A DNA stretch of 64,000 nucleotides from Talpa occidentalis (lineage: Eukaryota; Chordata; Mammalia; Eulipotyphla; Talpidae): positions 141,638,676-141,702,675 of the forward strand of contig NW_023604295.1 of assembly GCF_014898055.3 (NCBI RefSeq), in the 5' to 3' direction. Numbering within the stretch: position 1 is the first letter of the stretch; each line of letters begins with the position of its first letter. The position numbers and the translations under genes are program-made. The notes beneath the pieces are model-generated. The model was not told the DNA's origin. It did no database searches and worked only from the letters and a program-made list of their open reading frames with translations. Shown here piece by piece: positions 1 through 12,290 of the stretch.

Positions 1-1700
1 TTATTATTAAATTCATATCTTGGCTAAGAATTGTGACTATTGTAAAAATCGATTCCTTTGAGATTCTAATTTTAAAAGAAAGCCTGCTTTTGTTAAGCTT
101 AACATTCACCCCCGTCTGCCACAAATGGAGTGAGAGTATAAGATACATTTAATTCCAGTACAGTTTTCTAAAAATGTCATTTCAAACACGCATTTCTCTT
201 GCCTTCGGAGTGCAGAGAGTAAGAATCTAATAAATGAAGAAAAAAGTGCAAATTATATTGAGTTTCCACGATAGAGGCTTGTTCTAATTAAATCATGATC
301 ATTGTTACATTGTTACTAAATAACATTTATCCATGAAACCCTCTTTTGGAAAAAGTGTTTTTATGTATGTTGTGTATGTTCTTTGATTCTATTTGTAATC
401 ATTGTGAGAAGCAGAGAGCTGTGTGTTTTGCCAGGGTTTGAGCAAAGATGCCTGAGCCCCTAGCAGACTTAACTGAAGGGCCAGGTTGGGTGGAATCCGG
501 CCTCTGGGATGGGTGTGACGTCTTACAACCAGCCATGTTGGCCATTTATTCCTGTTTCTTTGTACATGATGTTCTGAATTATCCTCCAGATTTCTCTTTT
601 TTTTTTTTTTAATTTTTAAGGGACAAAATAAGAGGCAAAGTAACATTGCATCTTTCTTTTATTTTTGTATTTACTAAGCATTTCCAGACGCCACTCAAAC
701 CAGGAAAAAAAAAAAAAACAAAACAAAACCAAAACCTCATAGTCGCCGGATCTGATTGATTTCACAAACATAAATATGTCAATGTGTGGTGCTAAACAAT
801 AGCTCAGTAGGATTGCTTTCCATATTCCAGATACATTCTGAAGGATGTCTAAAATGACATGTTTGCAGTAAAATATACATGGCCGGGTGAACTTTCCTGG
901 TCTTATCTTGCGCCTCAGTGACTCTAAAGAGAAAGTGAAATTTTTCATTCTGCATCGGACATGTTTTAAAAATATTTAAATATTGCTTGCAAATATTCCT
1001 GAGCCTTCATAAACATGCTGCTTACTTTTAACGATTTCTAATTTTAACTTATTACTCAGGGCTTAGGGGCAGAAAGCAATCACCTTTTTAAGTGTTTCAT
1101 GGTGGAGGTTTTAACTGAATCGATTCCATCTACATTAGACCATGCCTATGCTTAGCTTTAAAAACAATTTATCAGCTTCCTACGGTGCTTTAAATCTTCT
1201 GAGATGATTACGTAGACAGCACTACACACTTGTTCAAAGTTAAGCAATCTTTTATGATTTGGGAGTAATATAAAAATTGATGCCTGATTTTAAATGACTA
1301 ACAACTTAGCATCATGGAAAACAGACTGCAGGAGCCCCCTCAGCCCCTGGCCAATGCTGAAGGTCAAGGACATATCTAATTCAAGGGTCACCCTCTTACC
1401 ACTGGAGTTGGAAGAATAAGAGATGGGGAGAGAGGTAAATCAGCATAAGACATGGACCAAATTGCACAAAGAAATAGTATTTTTTTTCTAGCAGATCTCA
1501 TCACTTTAATATATATCCTCTGTCTTTTCATATAGAGTATTTGTATTAAACTTGAAGAGCGCTAATGAGGTGATCAAACAAATATTTATGGCATTCAACC
1601 GACCTCTGTGAAAAATGCTGGGATTCATCAATAAATAAGTCTGTGTCCTTAAGATGCTCAAAGTTTTGAGAAAAGCAGATAAATTAGATAGTCAATGACA
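1..1700. other. Unique AT-rich non-coding DNA
   Basis: No gene or assignable repeat is visible. There is an oligo-T run near 596-612 and an A-rich run near 703-728. The open frames are short and of low-complexity composition, with no family resemblance. Confidence 0.5.
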
Positions 1701-1711
1701 GTGAGAGACAG

Positions 1712-1716
<5 letters not shown>

Positions 1717-1752
<36 letters not shown>

Positions 1753-1753
1753 G
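1717..1753. repeat. (GA)n microsatellite
   Basis: An almost pure GA repeat with one AAAG interruption. On the minus strand it is read as a Ser/Leu-rich open frame, which is an artefact. Confidence 0.9.
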
Positions 1754-1759
1754 AGTGGA

Positions 1760-2620
1760 TATGGTTATGGAATAGGTGTAGATAGAAAAAAAATGCAGAT
1801 ATAAATAGATATTCCACAATTTGCTCCACTTTTCACTGACCAAATCCCTTTACCTTAAAGGAACATAGAGGCATCCTAAATGTTAAGATGCGTACAGAAC
1901 CATAACAACGTTAATACATGCACAGATGAAAGTAAAGGAAAAGGAGCCTGGAGAATGTAGTTAAGAGCAACAGGCGTCTCCTTCTGTGCCTGCAAAATCG
2001 AGCTGATGCCAGAGGTAGGCAAACCATGAGTTGGTTCTTGGGCAAGTACGAGGCAGTGCCCTGTGGTGTGCACCTGCCCACTCCTGGGTGCCCCGCTGGG
2101 CAAAAGTAATTTCTACATGAGAAGGTCACCTTCTCCCAGTCACCACCCCAGGTCAGGGTTGTGTGGAACCAATGGGGCTTCTCATCTGGCACTGGGGCCC
2201 ACACCTCACCTGTCTCCCCGGGTTTTCGGTGGAGACTTAGGTCTGCCAGGGGATTTGAACACGAGTTCCAATGATTGGCAACTCTCTTGCAGATCCTATT
2301 CACTTGCAAGCATTATTGAACCCTGGCTATCCTCATTTTCCTCATTTTTAATATGGGAAAAAACATGCAATTCTACCTTAAAGTGAGGCTTTTTTTAATT
2401 CAAAAAAAAAAATGAAACTGGATTCCTCCTACCTAGTAGGCAAAACAATAAATCAGTTCATTCTTCTCTTCTTCCTTACTTTTTCACTTTTTTCTCCATT
2501 TCTTCCCCTAGCCATCTCATTTTTAATTTGCATCCCTGTATGAATTTACATGAGGTAGAGAAGAGAATACAAGTGTCTGTGGTCTTGCCGTAAGTCACAA
2601 TGAACTAAAATAATCCATGA
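1760..2620. other. Unique non-coding DNA
   Basis: Moderately GC-rich around 2020-2240, then AT-rich with an A run at 2401-2411. Two overlapping open frames lie on opposite strands here (107 and 132 codons). Neither has a recognisable domain, so I do not call them genes. Confidence 0.4.
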
Positions 2621-2624
2621 CTAC

Positions 2625-2712
2625 AAAACCATAGGGTTGGTGTGAAGATTAAATGAGATAATGCAAGTAAGGCACTTAGCTCAACGTAAGTACTCAATAA
2701 ATATTGGCTTCT
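2625..2712 (+). repeat. MIR fragment (3' part)
   Basis: The stretch reads like the MIR core-SINE 3' region: GTGAAGATTAAATGAGATAA, then an AAGGCACTTAGC-like segment, ending in AGTACTCAATAAATATTGG. MIRs are ancient and shared by mammals, so this copy is only a degraded fossil. Confidence 0.75.
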
Positions 2713-2754
2713 GATAGCTGTAATATAGCCTAGTTACACTGTGGAATTGCTAAT

Positions 2755-2830
2755 TGTGCAAGGATGAGATGAAATAATACAAACAAAGCACTTAGCATAT
2801 AGTAAGTGCTCAATAACTATTAGCTGCTAT
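2755..2830 (+). repeat. Second MIR-like fragment
   Basis: GATGAGATGAAATAATAC followed by AAAGCACTTAGC and AGTAAGTGCTCAATAACTAT matches the same MIR 3' region as the fragment 50 bp upstream, in the same orientation. It ends in short AGCTGCT-type repeats. Confidence 0.65.
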
Positions 2831-2839
2831 TAGCTGCTG

Positions 2840-4550
2840 CTAGCTGGGATTTTACTGCCTGAGTGGGAGTGGAATTGGCAAAATGATCCTGGGATGAGGT
2901 TTCTGTTATTATCCCACATCCTGCAGACGGACTTTCATGGGAGCTGAGGAAATTGCTTTATCTTGTACCTGCAGGGTGGCAGGTGCTGGCAAAGACCTGG
3001 AGCTGGTAGAGGAAAGAGGGTAAGCTCCTCCTTTTCTCCTGGCTAAACGGAGCCGAATCATCATATTCACCAGAACCAGAAAAAGAAAACAAATCAGGGA
3101 AATATGTAAATTTTATACTAGTCTGAATCTTAATGAACATAATTTTACCCTGAACGTGCTTTCTTCCCCCATTTAGCCAGAGTTCCGTAGAGTTGCATTA
3201 ATGAGCCCTAAAAAACTAAGATTCTAAAATTTCACAACGCTATTCAAAATATTTTTTGCATACCATCTTAGTTCTATAATAAATAAACACTTATTTGGTA
3301 TATGTCGTATGTCACATTACAGCATAAAAAATCTCATAAGAAATTACAAGGGAAAATGTCAAATATAATGGATTGCTGATGGTTCTATTTATTTAAAATA
3401 TTTCCTACTGGGGCTATCATTTAAAAATACTAACCATAAATTCTAAAGGCCAAGGTTCATATCAAGTTTTCAGGAAACATAAGAATTATCACTGTGAAAA
3501 ACAATAAGCGAAACATCACTTTGAGTTTTGGCTTTCTTTCATTTTCAACTCAGTACCCTAAGCATATACTTGAAGGTTGCTTATGTATGATAAAATATTC
3601 CACAGCAAAGTTGGTGAAAGCTGGTGTGTGGCCTTAAATGTCCTGGTTACTGTATTAACAAAGAAATTCAGTTGAACAGCTCAGCACAAAAACCAGCCTT
3701 TCCAATGGAACAAAAAAAAGACTGCTAAATCCAAAAAAAAAAAAAAAGAAAAAAAGTCTCTAATACTACATAATTTGATTTGGGGTCCAAATATGTTAAC
3801 AACAAGGCCCTCTTTCATTAAAGCAGTGACCCATTTTATGGCGGTGGCTGGTGGCTTGTACACCTCTTTATATGAATGTGACGTATGTTAACGAAAGTCC
3901 ACACGCCACCATTTTTAATGGGGGTACAAGCGTGGCAGCTGGAGCACCGAGCTGGTGTTTTTCCATTCGAGCCTGATGTTTCCTCCTTGAATCATAAAAC
4001 TTGAGAAATACATGCTGACATTCTGTATCGCACTGTGGGCATTGGCTGGGCATCACCGTAATTGTCAGTGACAGACATTCTTTTACAAAGATAAGTTCTC
4101 ACCTAATTTGTGTGAAGTGGTCCCCAAAGAATGTTGCGGTAACCGCCAGCACATGTGCAACATAGCTTTCAAATAGCAGGCATGTGCCAAATGCCAAAAT
4201 GAGAATTTGTGGAAATGACATCTGCAATTGCAAAAAAAAAGGCCTCATCGAAACCATGGGGGGAGATGCAGCGTGTTTGGGAGATGTTTTGGTCAGTGTC
4301 CTTTTAATCCAAAATGACTACTTCACGGCTTTTCTTGTGAGCTGCCAGAGCACTTTAGCAGTGAGGCATGAGAAGAGTTGGGTCCAGTGAGAGGCACTCC
4401 CAAAGTAGCAAATCTCAGTGCTTACAATGGCCATGGCATGCACAGGAGTTCTACAGAAGCTCTTGGTATCCCCTAACTTCCCACCTAATTAGATATATTA
4501 ATTATATGATGAGCAAGGTTGAGCCAATTCATCACATGGATTTCTCCTAA
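2840..4550. other. Unique DNA; candidate conserved block 3850-4250
   Basis: No repeat is recognised apart from an A-rich run at 3712-3755. The 3850-4250 part is of mixed composition, keeps several CpGs and lacks repeat signatures. That is what conserved non-coding elements often look like, but it cannot be proved from one sequence. Confidence 0.35.
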
Positions 4551-4554
4551 GGAA

Positions 4555-4800
4555 TAATAACAGCAGCTGTCTCTCATAGGCTGCATCCATTCTCAGTGTT
4601 TTCCATATATTTTTCCCCATATATTAACATATTTAATTATCACAAGATCCCTATGAGATAGGCCTATTGTTATATGCACTTTACAGAGGAGGAAGTTGAG
4701 GCGTAGAGATTAAGGAAGGTCAGAGCTGGGACTGGAAGACAGACGTATGTTCAAGCTGCAGTCTGCAGTTAACTACTATATTATGCAAGACACGAATGTT
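4555..4800 (-). repeat. MIR element, minus strand
   Basis: Read on the plus strand it shows the reverse-complement MIR order: ATTATCACAAGATCCCTATG, then CTTTACAGAGGAGGAAGTTG, then GTCAGAGCTGGGACTGGAAG. The middle has small deletions. Confidence 0.7.
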
Positions 4801-5904
4801 CATTCAATTCACTATTCCGAAATAACGGCATTGGACACAGTGAACATCTATGTAATGTAAGCTGTACTGTCATTACCATTCTATTGTCTTGTGGACTCTG
4901 TCGTTAGGACTCTCATAAGGCAGTTATCTGGACAATATGATCAAATACAGAAACATAACAGCTACAGCCCTCAGAGCACCCCCTGGAAACCACTCTCCTC
5001 CACGGCAAGTGATTCAGAGATAAATTATATGAATTTTTTCATCAATGACCAACGTACCTTCCTCATGCACATTATCATTTAGTAAAACAATTTGCAATTG
5101 TTTGTTTGCATTCATGACACATCATTGTTGAGTTTTCAGCTTCAACTCAGAAAACATAGCTTCCCTTTTCCCACTATGCTTAATTCATTTTGACAGCTTT
5201 ACTGAAAATGTAAAAGTTACAAGTGCCCCCTTTTCCGACTGTGCCCCTTAGGGAGTAGGAGGTGTCGAGTCTGCCTCTGACTCTCTATGAAACTCCCCTT
5301 GACCCGTATCTGCATCTGTGCATGTGATGAAAATTCATGAGCTGCCTCTTTCTCTGAAAGTGAACAGGATCTTCCAGCTCCTGGATATGAATGATGGGAG
5401 GGGGAAACTTCCTGGGGCCTTCGGGGTAGAGGACACAGTCTCTGGCATCATGCAGGAGAGGACACGGTGCTGCTCACGTGAGGGGTCAACACCTAATCTG
5501 CAGCGGGTGCTGTTCAGGCCCCATTCTGGGTGCTGGTCACATTGTCTACCCAGTTGGAGCTCCAGGAGTTCCTCTTATCTTAGTACATGAAATGATTCAT
5601 TTCTTTTAATGTTAAAATTGAAGTAACATTGCATTGTTCCCTTAAGTTGAGATGTTCATCTTTAAAAATCAACATATGGGTATACTACATGAAATTTACC
5701 ATGAAAAGTCCAATACTTTCAGAATGTTTTAATTGAGAAAATCTGTGCCTAGACTTTGGCATGAACTGATGATTGTAACTTTAACATAAATATACTCAGG
5801 AAACAGAACGACACATAGGCATATTCATAGAATTGCTGTCATGTTGATGAAAGAATTCTGAAAAAATGATTGATGAATTTCTAAGCCATTAGGGTATCTT
5901 TAAA
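4801..5904. other. Unique non-coding DNA
   Basis: No repeat or gene is recognised. The 90-codon frame at 5318-5590 contains no domain I know. Confidence 0.4.
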
Positions 5905-6070
5905 AAAAATGATTTATTGAAATGAAAGTCACATAACATCCCATTGACCACATTCAAATAAACAATTGAGTGGCAATTAATATCATCATGGTGTTGTGCA
6001 ATCTTCATGCCTATCTACTTCCCAAACATTTCCATCATTCCAAAGTAAAGTCCCTTACCTGTTAAATGAT
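5905..6070 (-). mobile_element. Old L1 (L1M-type), 3' UTR part, left half
   Basis: The stretch matches the reverse complement of the widespread mammalian L1M 3' region (GATTTATTGAAATGAAAGTC, then TCACATAACATCCCATTGAC). The same element resumes at about 7327, so it was split by the younger L1 and SINEs that lie between. Confidence 0.7.
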
Positions 6071-7031
6071 TTCTCTAAACTGTTGGTGGGAATGTGGACT
6101 ATCCCAGCCCTACGGAAAACGGTGTGGAGTTCTCTCAAAAGATAAAAAATGGGTCCTCCCCGATGGCTCAGCAGTTGAGCGCTGGGTTACGAAGCTGCCC
6201 GCAGCCTCTGCAGTGCCAGTTCGTTCCCCGGCCGCTGGGTGAGGGTCCCACATGGTGCTCAGACCTCTCCTGCCGCCCGCTGCTCCCCTCAGCAGTGTAC
6301 TTTGTCAGTCTTCCTGTTCTGCTCCCCACTCTGACTCTGGTGAATTCTCTCACCCTCCTGTGCTTCTGACTGTACCCAGTGCTTGTATAAATAAATAAAT
6401 AAATCTTAAAAAAATAAAAAATGGATCTGCCATACAACTAGCACTTTTACTACTAGGCATCTACCTGAAGAATACAGAAAACACTAATTCTAAAGGAAAA
6501 CTATACTCCTATGTCTATTGTAGCACTATTGATAATAGCCAAGACATGGAAACGAACTAAGTGCCCAAAAACAGATGAGTGGATTGAGCAAATGTAGTAT
6601 ATATACACAATGGAATATTACTCAGTGACCAAAAAAGATAAACTCATGTCATTTGTGGCAACATGGGTAGAGCTGGAAGGGATTTTGCTAAGTTGAAATA
6701 ACCCAGGAGGGGAGAGATAATGCTGGATGGTGTTACATATATGTGCAATATAGAGAAACCAAGCAAAGGGTCAGACAAAGACAAACTTTAAAAGCAACTC
6801 TTGAAAGCTGACCATACAACTGAAGCATTCAGGAGGGGAGAGATGAGGGAGAGGTGAGAACAGGGTGGGACAAAAAAACACAGTGGACTGTGGTGGAGGA
6901 TATGAGTGCGTCAGTGATGGGTGCTCTATGATAACTACACTTGAAATGGAAGATCTTATACTTCTAAAATACTAACAGTGGTGTAAGCAAATGGCATTTC
7001 AACAACATATTTATTAAATAAGTAAATAAAG
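6071..7031 (+). mobile_element. Younger 5'-truncated L1, 3' end
   Basis: It starts inside the last part of ORF2 (CTGTTGGTGGGAATGTGGAC, then ACACAATGGAATATTACTCA, then ACATGGGTAGAGCTGGAAGG). It runs through a 3' UTR to an AT-rich tail near 7000-7031. The frame is broken by stops. A SINE sits at 6153-6413, and the whole L1 lies inside the older minus-strand L1. Confidence 0.8.
6153..6413 (+). mobile_element. tRNA-derived SINE, younger subfamily
   Basis: Full-length copy with a degraded head and a tail of TAAATAAATAAATAAATCTT. It is flanked by an 11-bp perfect direct repeat ATAAAAAATGG (6142-6152 and 6414-6424). The tail side carries the younger diagnostic form (CTTCTGACTGTACCCAGTGC). Confidence 0.9.
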
Positions 7032-7044
7032 TGGCTTCTCTATT

Positions 7045-7313
7045 TTTTTTTTTTAAAGATTTATTTATTTACTTATTTATACAAGCACTGGGTACAGTCA
7101 GAAGCGCGGGAGGGTGAGAGGATTCACTAGAGCCAGAGCAGGAAACAGAACAGGCAGACTGACGAAGTACACTGCTGAGGGGAGCAGCAGGCGGCGCGCC
7201 ATGTGGGACCCTCCTCCGGTGGCCAGGGAGCAGCCGGGGATCGAACTGGCACTGCAGAGGCTGCGGGCAGCTTCGCAACCCAGCTCTCAACCGCTGCGCC
7301 ACCGGGGAGGCCC
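7045..7313 (-). mobile_element. tRNA-derived SINE, younger subfamily
   Basis: Complete minus-strand copy. The T-rich side reads TAAAGATTTATTTATTTACT and the head ends at CACCGGGGAGGCC. A perfect 13-bp duplication TGGCTTCTCTATT flanks it (7032-7044 and 7314-7326). It keeps many CpGs, which suggests a recent insertion. Confidence 0.95.
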
Positions 7314-7326
7314 TGGCTTCTCTATT

Positions 7327-7740
7327 CTTTAAAGCTCCTGGCAGTTACTAATCTGCAATGTTTTCCTATGTTGCTATCTATTCTGATTCATACATTCATT
7401 CGTTCATTCATTCATTCATTCATTCATGTAGAGTTGTATATTATAACCTATAATGTCTGGCTTCACTCCCATAATGCATTTAGATCTTATTTCTATGAAT
7501 ACATAATATTCCATTGTGTACATATGGAAAATATCATATTCATATCACAGTTTCTTTATTTGTGGTCTTATTGTCCATTCAAGGACATTTGAGTTGTTTC
7601 CACATTTCGATTGTTGTGACTAATGCTGCAGTGGACATGTGTGTCATGTTCTTATTTGTGTACCTGCTTTCAATTTGGGGGATTATATACCTAAGAGTAG
7701 AACTGTGGGGTCATTAGATTATCTTTTTTCCTTAATTATG
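7327..7740 (-). mobile_element. Old L1 (L1M-type), right half (ORF2 3' end)
   Basis: Continues the element of 5905-6070. On the plus strand it reads as reverse-complement L1M ORF2: AATATTCCATTGTGTACATA, then TTGAGTTGTTTCCACATTTC, then ATACCTAAGAGTAGAACTGT. Stops break the frame on the coding strand. Confidence 0.8.
7393..7426. repeat. (ATTC)n microsatellite
   Basis: About eight tetranucleotide units with one CGTT variant, expanded within the old L1 fragment. Confidence 0.9.
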
Positions 7741-8952
7741 CATCCTCAGGGTCTTCCTAGGGTAAGGCGGTTTGGCTGGGTCACATCTCAAGCACAAGTG
7801 ATTGTTCCCATGTCATGGAATGACCTTCTTGCCTTCTCTCCTCCCATTAATTCTTTCAAATACATCTCAGGCATCAATTTTGCAGCCTCAAAATGTTTTG
7901 GTTATGCTTTTGTACTCTTGTGTCATCTTTTGTTGCTAATCTGCAGAACAAATGGACACAGAATAGATTCTAACGTGAAATATTTTATTAAAATGTGATA
8001 TTAATTCAGTCATGCATGAGCCTCACTAAGCCCCTCTGATCCAGACTCTTTGTTAAGTGCTGGGAATACAGAGGTAAATAAAATAGACCTGGTCTCTGCC
8101 CTCATGGAGTTCTCAATCATCAAAGCAAATAAAGAGAGTGAGTTTTTATTAACTAGGTCACAATTTGATTTCTAAATGCTATCAACTGAATTGCAGCTTT
8201 TTCAAATGTGAATTTTGTATACTTGCCTTTGGTTCATGATCATAGCTCTTACTCAGTCAGGTTCCTTCCCTGTTAGTTCCAGTTTTCAGGTGTAATAACC
8301 TTCTGTAATAACCAGAAGAACCCTTTGAGGGGATCAGGGTTTCATAAATTCCCTATAATATACCGCCAATGGAATGTCAAAACCACCCTTTTAAAAAGCT
8401 AAATTTCATTCACACATTGGAGCTCTATGAGTACTGCTAACATTTCCATGCTCACCAAAACTTCAGCTAGCAAGAGTGCAATTCAATGTTAAAACAATCT
8501 AACTTTCATTGGCATGGTACATGAGTTTCTAAAATACATGACAAATCTAACAAGCTTATAAATGCTTCAAAATTAATCCCCCTGTTGTCCACTGACCAAA
8601 AAAAAAAAAAAAAAACAAACAAACAAAAAAAAAAAACCTCCTAATCCAAGTGATCATTTTACAGATTATGAAGGGTGAACTTTCTGAAGTTGGGAAACAA
8701 TAGAAAGAGTTAGATAGATGATGATATAGAGTTATCTACTAGGTTCTAGACTGAGTGGATCCCCAGCTAGAGCCTTAAACAAGACAGGAGCTGGTCAGTC
8801 TCTGATGTAACAAATATAAACCAAAAGAACACAAGGTATTTGCCTTTAAGTTCAAGATGTTTCCTGCAGCTCCAGACAAAACGTCTGCTTCCCAGGCTGT
8901 AAGAATGAGCCAGCTCAGGGCAAGTCCATATTTTTCAGAAGGGCAACTTCTT
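7741..8952. other. Mostly unique DNA with an ancient repeat scrap
   Basis: 8030-8115 resembles a common ancient mammalian repeat (GTGCTGGGAATACAGAGGTA, then CTGCCCTCATGGAGTTCTCA), family not assigned. 8599-8636 is an A-rich run with AAAC units. Nothing else is recognised. Confidence 0.4.
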
Positions 8953-9214
8953 TTTTTTTAATATTTATTTATTTATGCATACAAGAACTGGGGTACAGGC
9001 CAGAGTTGTAGGGGGTGAGAGGATTAACCAAAGACAAAGTGGGGAACAGAACAGGCAGATTGACCGAAGTACACTGCTGAGGGGAGCAGTGGACTAGTCA
9101 GGAGAGGTCTGCTGCACCATGTGGGATTCTCCCTGGCCAGGGATCAAATACATGCTGCAAAAGCTGCAGATTGCTTCATAGAGTGCCACCACTTGTGCCA
9201 CCAGGGAGGCCCCT
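8953..9214 (-). mobile_element. tRNA-derived SINE, older subfamily
   Basis: Complete minus-strand copy with the older diagnostic tail side (ACAAGAACTGGGGTACAGGC). It is flanked by a 16-bp duplication AGAAGGGCAACTTCTT with one mismatch (8937-8952 and 9215-9230). CpGs in the head have decayed. Confidence 0.92.
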
Positions 9215-9230
9215 AGAAGGGCGACTTCTT

Positions 9231-10684
9231 AACAGCACACATCACCTCTCATAACCACAGTTTTGTGGTGTGTCTACACTTTCAAGCTTGGAAATGTGGT
9301 CACATGTGCTCTAAAACTTTGGAGATTTTAGGTAAAGAAGAAAGCAAAGAATGTGTATAGAAAACCAGTAAGTTATACTCTACAGTGAATTCTTTGCCAT
9401 GAAGAATCTACCATTTGATTAAAGTTGATTCCAAGCTAATAGAAATGGAATCTGTATGATATTCTAGATTCTAAGGTGAATTCTTAATTGTTTTTTCAAT
9501 AACAGAGTCTAGATGATTTAGAATAGTGATCTACAAATAAGAATTTAATATGCATATTTTTAGTCAATAACTATTGATGCATCTCCATTTATTGACATTA
9601 GTTTCATTTCAACAATGTGAAATGTAATAGCAATACTTCAGTAAAAGTCAACATCTCTTCAGTAATAAAGCTTGAGGACTTTTTTATTTCATGGATTATT
9701 GTAGGTGGAAAATAACAAATATATATGTATATCTATTCTCCATTTTGGAATGGTCTCCTACTTCTGCAAAACTAATGGCATGCTGTCATATTGTATGTGT
9801 GTGTGTATAAATAATTATTAAAAAATCTTGATTCAACAACCAAATCTAATTTAATATGAAAGGACAGAATCTGTTTCTTTGAGAAATCTGCCAGACAGAT
9901 ACATTTTACACTTGAAGTTAAACTTTTCAATAATTAATTCCCTCCCAAGGCTGCCTGAAATTCTAAATTGCTCAAATTACTGCTTGGGTGCATGGATGAC
10001 CTCGAAGCAAGGCACACCTGATGGCAATGGTTTATATATAGCACACAATCCTGATCAATCTCTGACACTTACTACTGCCTTCCTGCTGCTCAAAAATGTG
10101 TACTCTAATAGCATTTGTATGTTTTCTTTTTCCCCCAAGGTTTCAGATTCCTTCTCTACGAGAACATGGAAAATTAGAATGAGAGTCACAGACACCATAA
10201 ACAAAAGTAGCTCAAACAATCCATTCTAAGGTATTTTATGGTATTCACTAAATGAAAATGTCTGATACTACAATGTATTTATATTAATATAGCATATGGA
10301 AAAACCTATTTATGCTTCCCCCTTCAGCAGATTTCATACTTATAAGAATTCTAATCATCATTAAACTTAATATACACTATGTCTTCAATATTTCAATCCA
10401 AAGTAACCTTTAAAAAGGATCAACTGTATAATTCCAAATAAATTTCCAAAAATTAACAGAACTGTAAGTTAAAAGGTAGAACCTTTGGAGATCAATTTCT
10501 CCAGATGTCTGGTAGTTCCATCAGTTACAGCTCTAATAATAATACTAATTTTAACATGTTCAAACAATTATATTTTTAGCAATTAAATACACACACTGAG
10601 TTGTTATTCAATTTTTTTAAAAAAGGAAATAAATACTGAAGCTTGATCCATTTAAGACATGCATATGTTTGAACATGTATCTTT
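9231..10684. other. Unique AT-rich DNA
   Basis: No repeat or gene is recognised. The 116-codon frame at 9879-10229 shows no known domain and has no initiation or splice context I can defend. Confidence 0.4.
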
Positions 10685-10927
10685 TATTTAAAGATTTATT
10701 TATTTATGCATACAAGAACTGGGCGTACAGGCCAGAGGTGCGGGGGTGAGAGGATTCACCAAAGACAGAGTGGGGAACAGAACAGGCAGACTAGTGGGCG
10801 AGACAGGAGAGGTCTGCTGTGACATGTGGGTAGCTCCCTGGCCAGCCGGGGATCGAACGCTTGCTGCAGAGGTTGCTGATAGCTTCATCGTGCTGTGCTT
10901 AACCCCTTGCACCACCAGGAAGGCCCT
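10685..10927 (-). mobile_element. tRNA-derived SINE, older subfamily
   Basis: Minus-strand copy with a shortened middle. The direct repeats are GAACATGTATCTTT (10671-10684) and GAGCATCTATCTTT (10928-10941), with two mismatches. The head ends at CACCACCAGGAAGGCCCT. Confidence 0.9.
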
Positions 10928-10941
10928 GAGCATCTATCTTT

Positions 10942-11259
10942 AAGAAAGGCTGTGTGTGGGAGAATTAAGAATCATTTAATTTGTGTTTTGCCTTTTGATT
11001 TTATTTTTTAAACGTAGTAGGAAATGCTTCTATTCCCGAGGCAGAAGGTAGCAAAACATTCAATGAAGGAATCGCCAATCCTCATAGTTAAGTGCTACAA
11101 CACTAAGGAGTTAAAAATACAGAGACTCAAGAATAAAAGGCACTTGTGAATTATCAAATAAGGGAGAAATCAGGCAGATGATAAAGAGAACAATGGGGGG
11201 TCTTACTCAAGGAGGAGGGTAAATAGTGGTCATTTCCAGATTGTTGGCCTCTCAGGTGC
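10942..11259. other. Unique non-coding DNA
   Basis: Nothing recognised. Confidence 0.35.
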
Positions 11260-11510
11260 CCTCAAATGTCTTCTAGTTCAACACACCTTTCCTAACCTCT
11301 CGATCTACAGTAGTTCCCTGCTACCCCACTTCTTTGCCCTTTCTGAAATTATTCTGTCCAGCAGTTATTAGTTTATTACTTGTTATTTGTCTACCCATCT
11401 TAATATAATTTCCACTAGATCAGCGATCTTATCTGTCTTCAATTGTGTCCTTGGTGTTTTGACCAAATTTACTTTGTTCATAATTGTTACTCAATAAATA
11501 TTCACTGAAA
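11260..11510 (+). repeat. L2-like ancient LINE fragment
   Basis: Shows the usual order of an L2 3' end: a CCTTTCCTAACCTCTCGATC segment, then ATTATTCTGTCCAGCAGTTA, then a closing ACTCAATAAATATTCACTGA. Heavily diverged. Confidence 0.5.
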
Positions 11511-11569
11511 ACATGAAGGAATCTATTAAATACCCTAGCTGGGTTTAAATGGTATCTACACATATTTAT

Positions 11570-12290
11570 TAAATACTGAAATTCATGATAAGTGATTCAC
11601 AACCTCTATTTTACTTCCTACATCTCTCTCAAATTTGTCAACTTCTCTTCCAGCCCTCCACCCACCCCGCCATCACCTCCTCCAATTTACCTTCTCTTAC
11701 CGCTTGCACGAGTGCAATAGACACCTGTTTCAGTAGTCATGGAAATACCAGCCTGCACAAACATTTCTCAGTACACAGCCCTTCCTGAGGAGAGTGATTT
11801 TTATTTTGAAATTCAAACCTTCTCCTGTGAAATAAATAAAACTAGTTATTAACCATCTGACCAATTTTTTAAATCACTACACTTCCTGTTCATTTAGAAA
11901 TAGGCTATGGAGATCAGTTAAGAAATGAATAAGGCTATAATTCCTTTTCATCACATCTCCCATCCCATCACTTGTAAAATAGGAAAAGAGTGAGATTTTG
12001 TTGGAGAATCTCTATCCCCTTATGCAATCATAGCAACTATGACATAGGAATCCCAACTAATAACTCCCATGAATAATGTGCAATTCACCACAATTATGCC
12101 CTCTCTTAACCTCAAAATACCCATCTTTTGAGAAAATGGTAGGTTATTGCCAATTCCTCAAACATTTTTTCGCTCACACACTCATTCATTCAAAAATGCT
12201 TTTTGGAGCTGAACATGTACCGGGTATGGAATCATGAGCTTTTATGAACCCTTATTCATGCTGATCCTTCTACTTGTTATATAGTTTTCC
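11570..12290. other. Unassigned DNA with a possible ancient repeat piece
   Basis: 11600-11760 (CTCTCTCAAATTTGTCAACT, then CTTGCACGAGTGCAATAGAC) resembles the minus strand of a high-copy ancient mammalian repeat seen elsewhere in this window. The rest is unique. Confidence 0.35.

Noticed and set aside
1658..1843. 61-codon minus-strand frame with a Ser-Leu repeat
   Set aside because: It is the translation of the (GA)n microsatellite.
6071..7031. Active L1
   Set aside because: Only the 3' end is present, with stop codons and nested SINEs. The L1 pieces at 25430 and 38880 are also truncated and broken.
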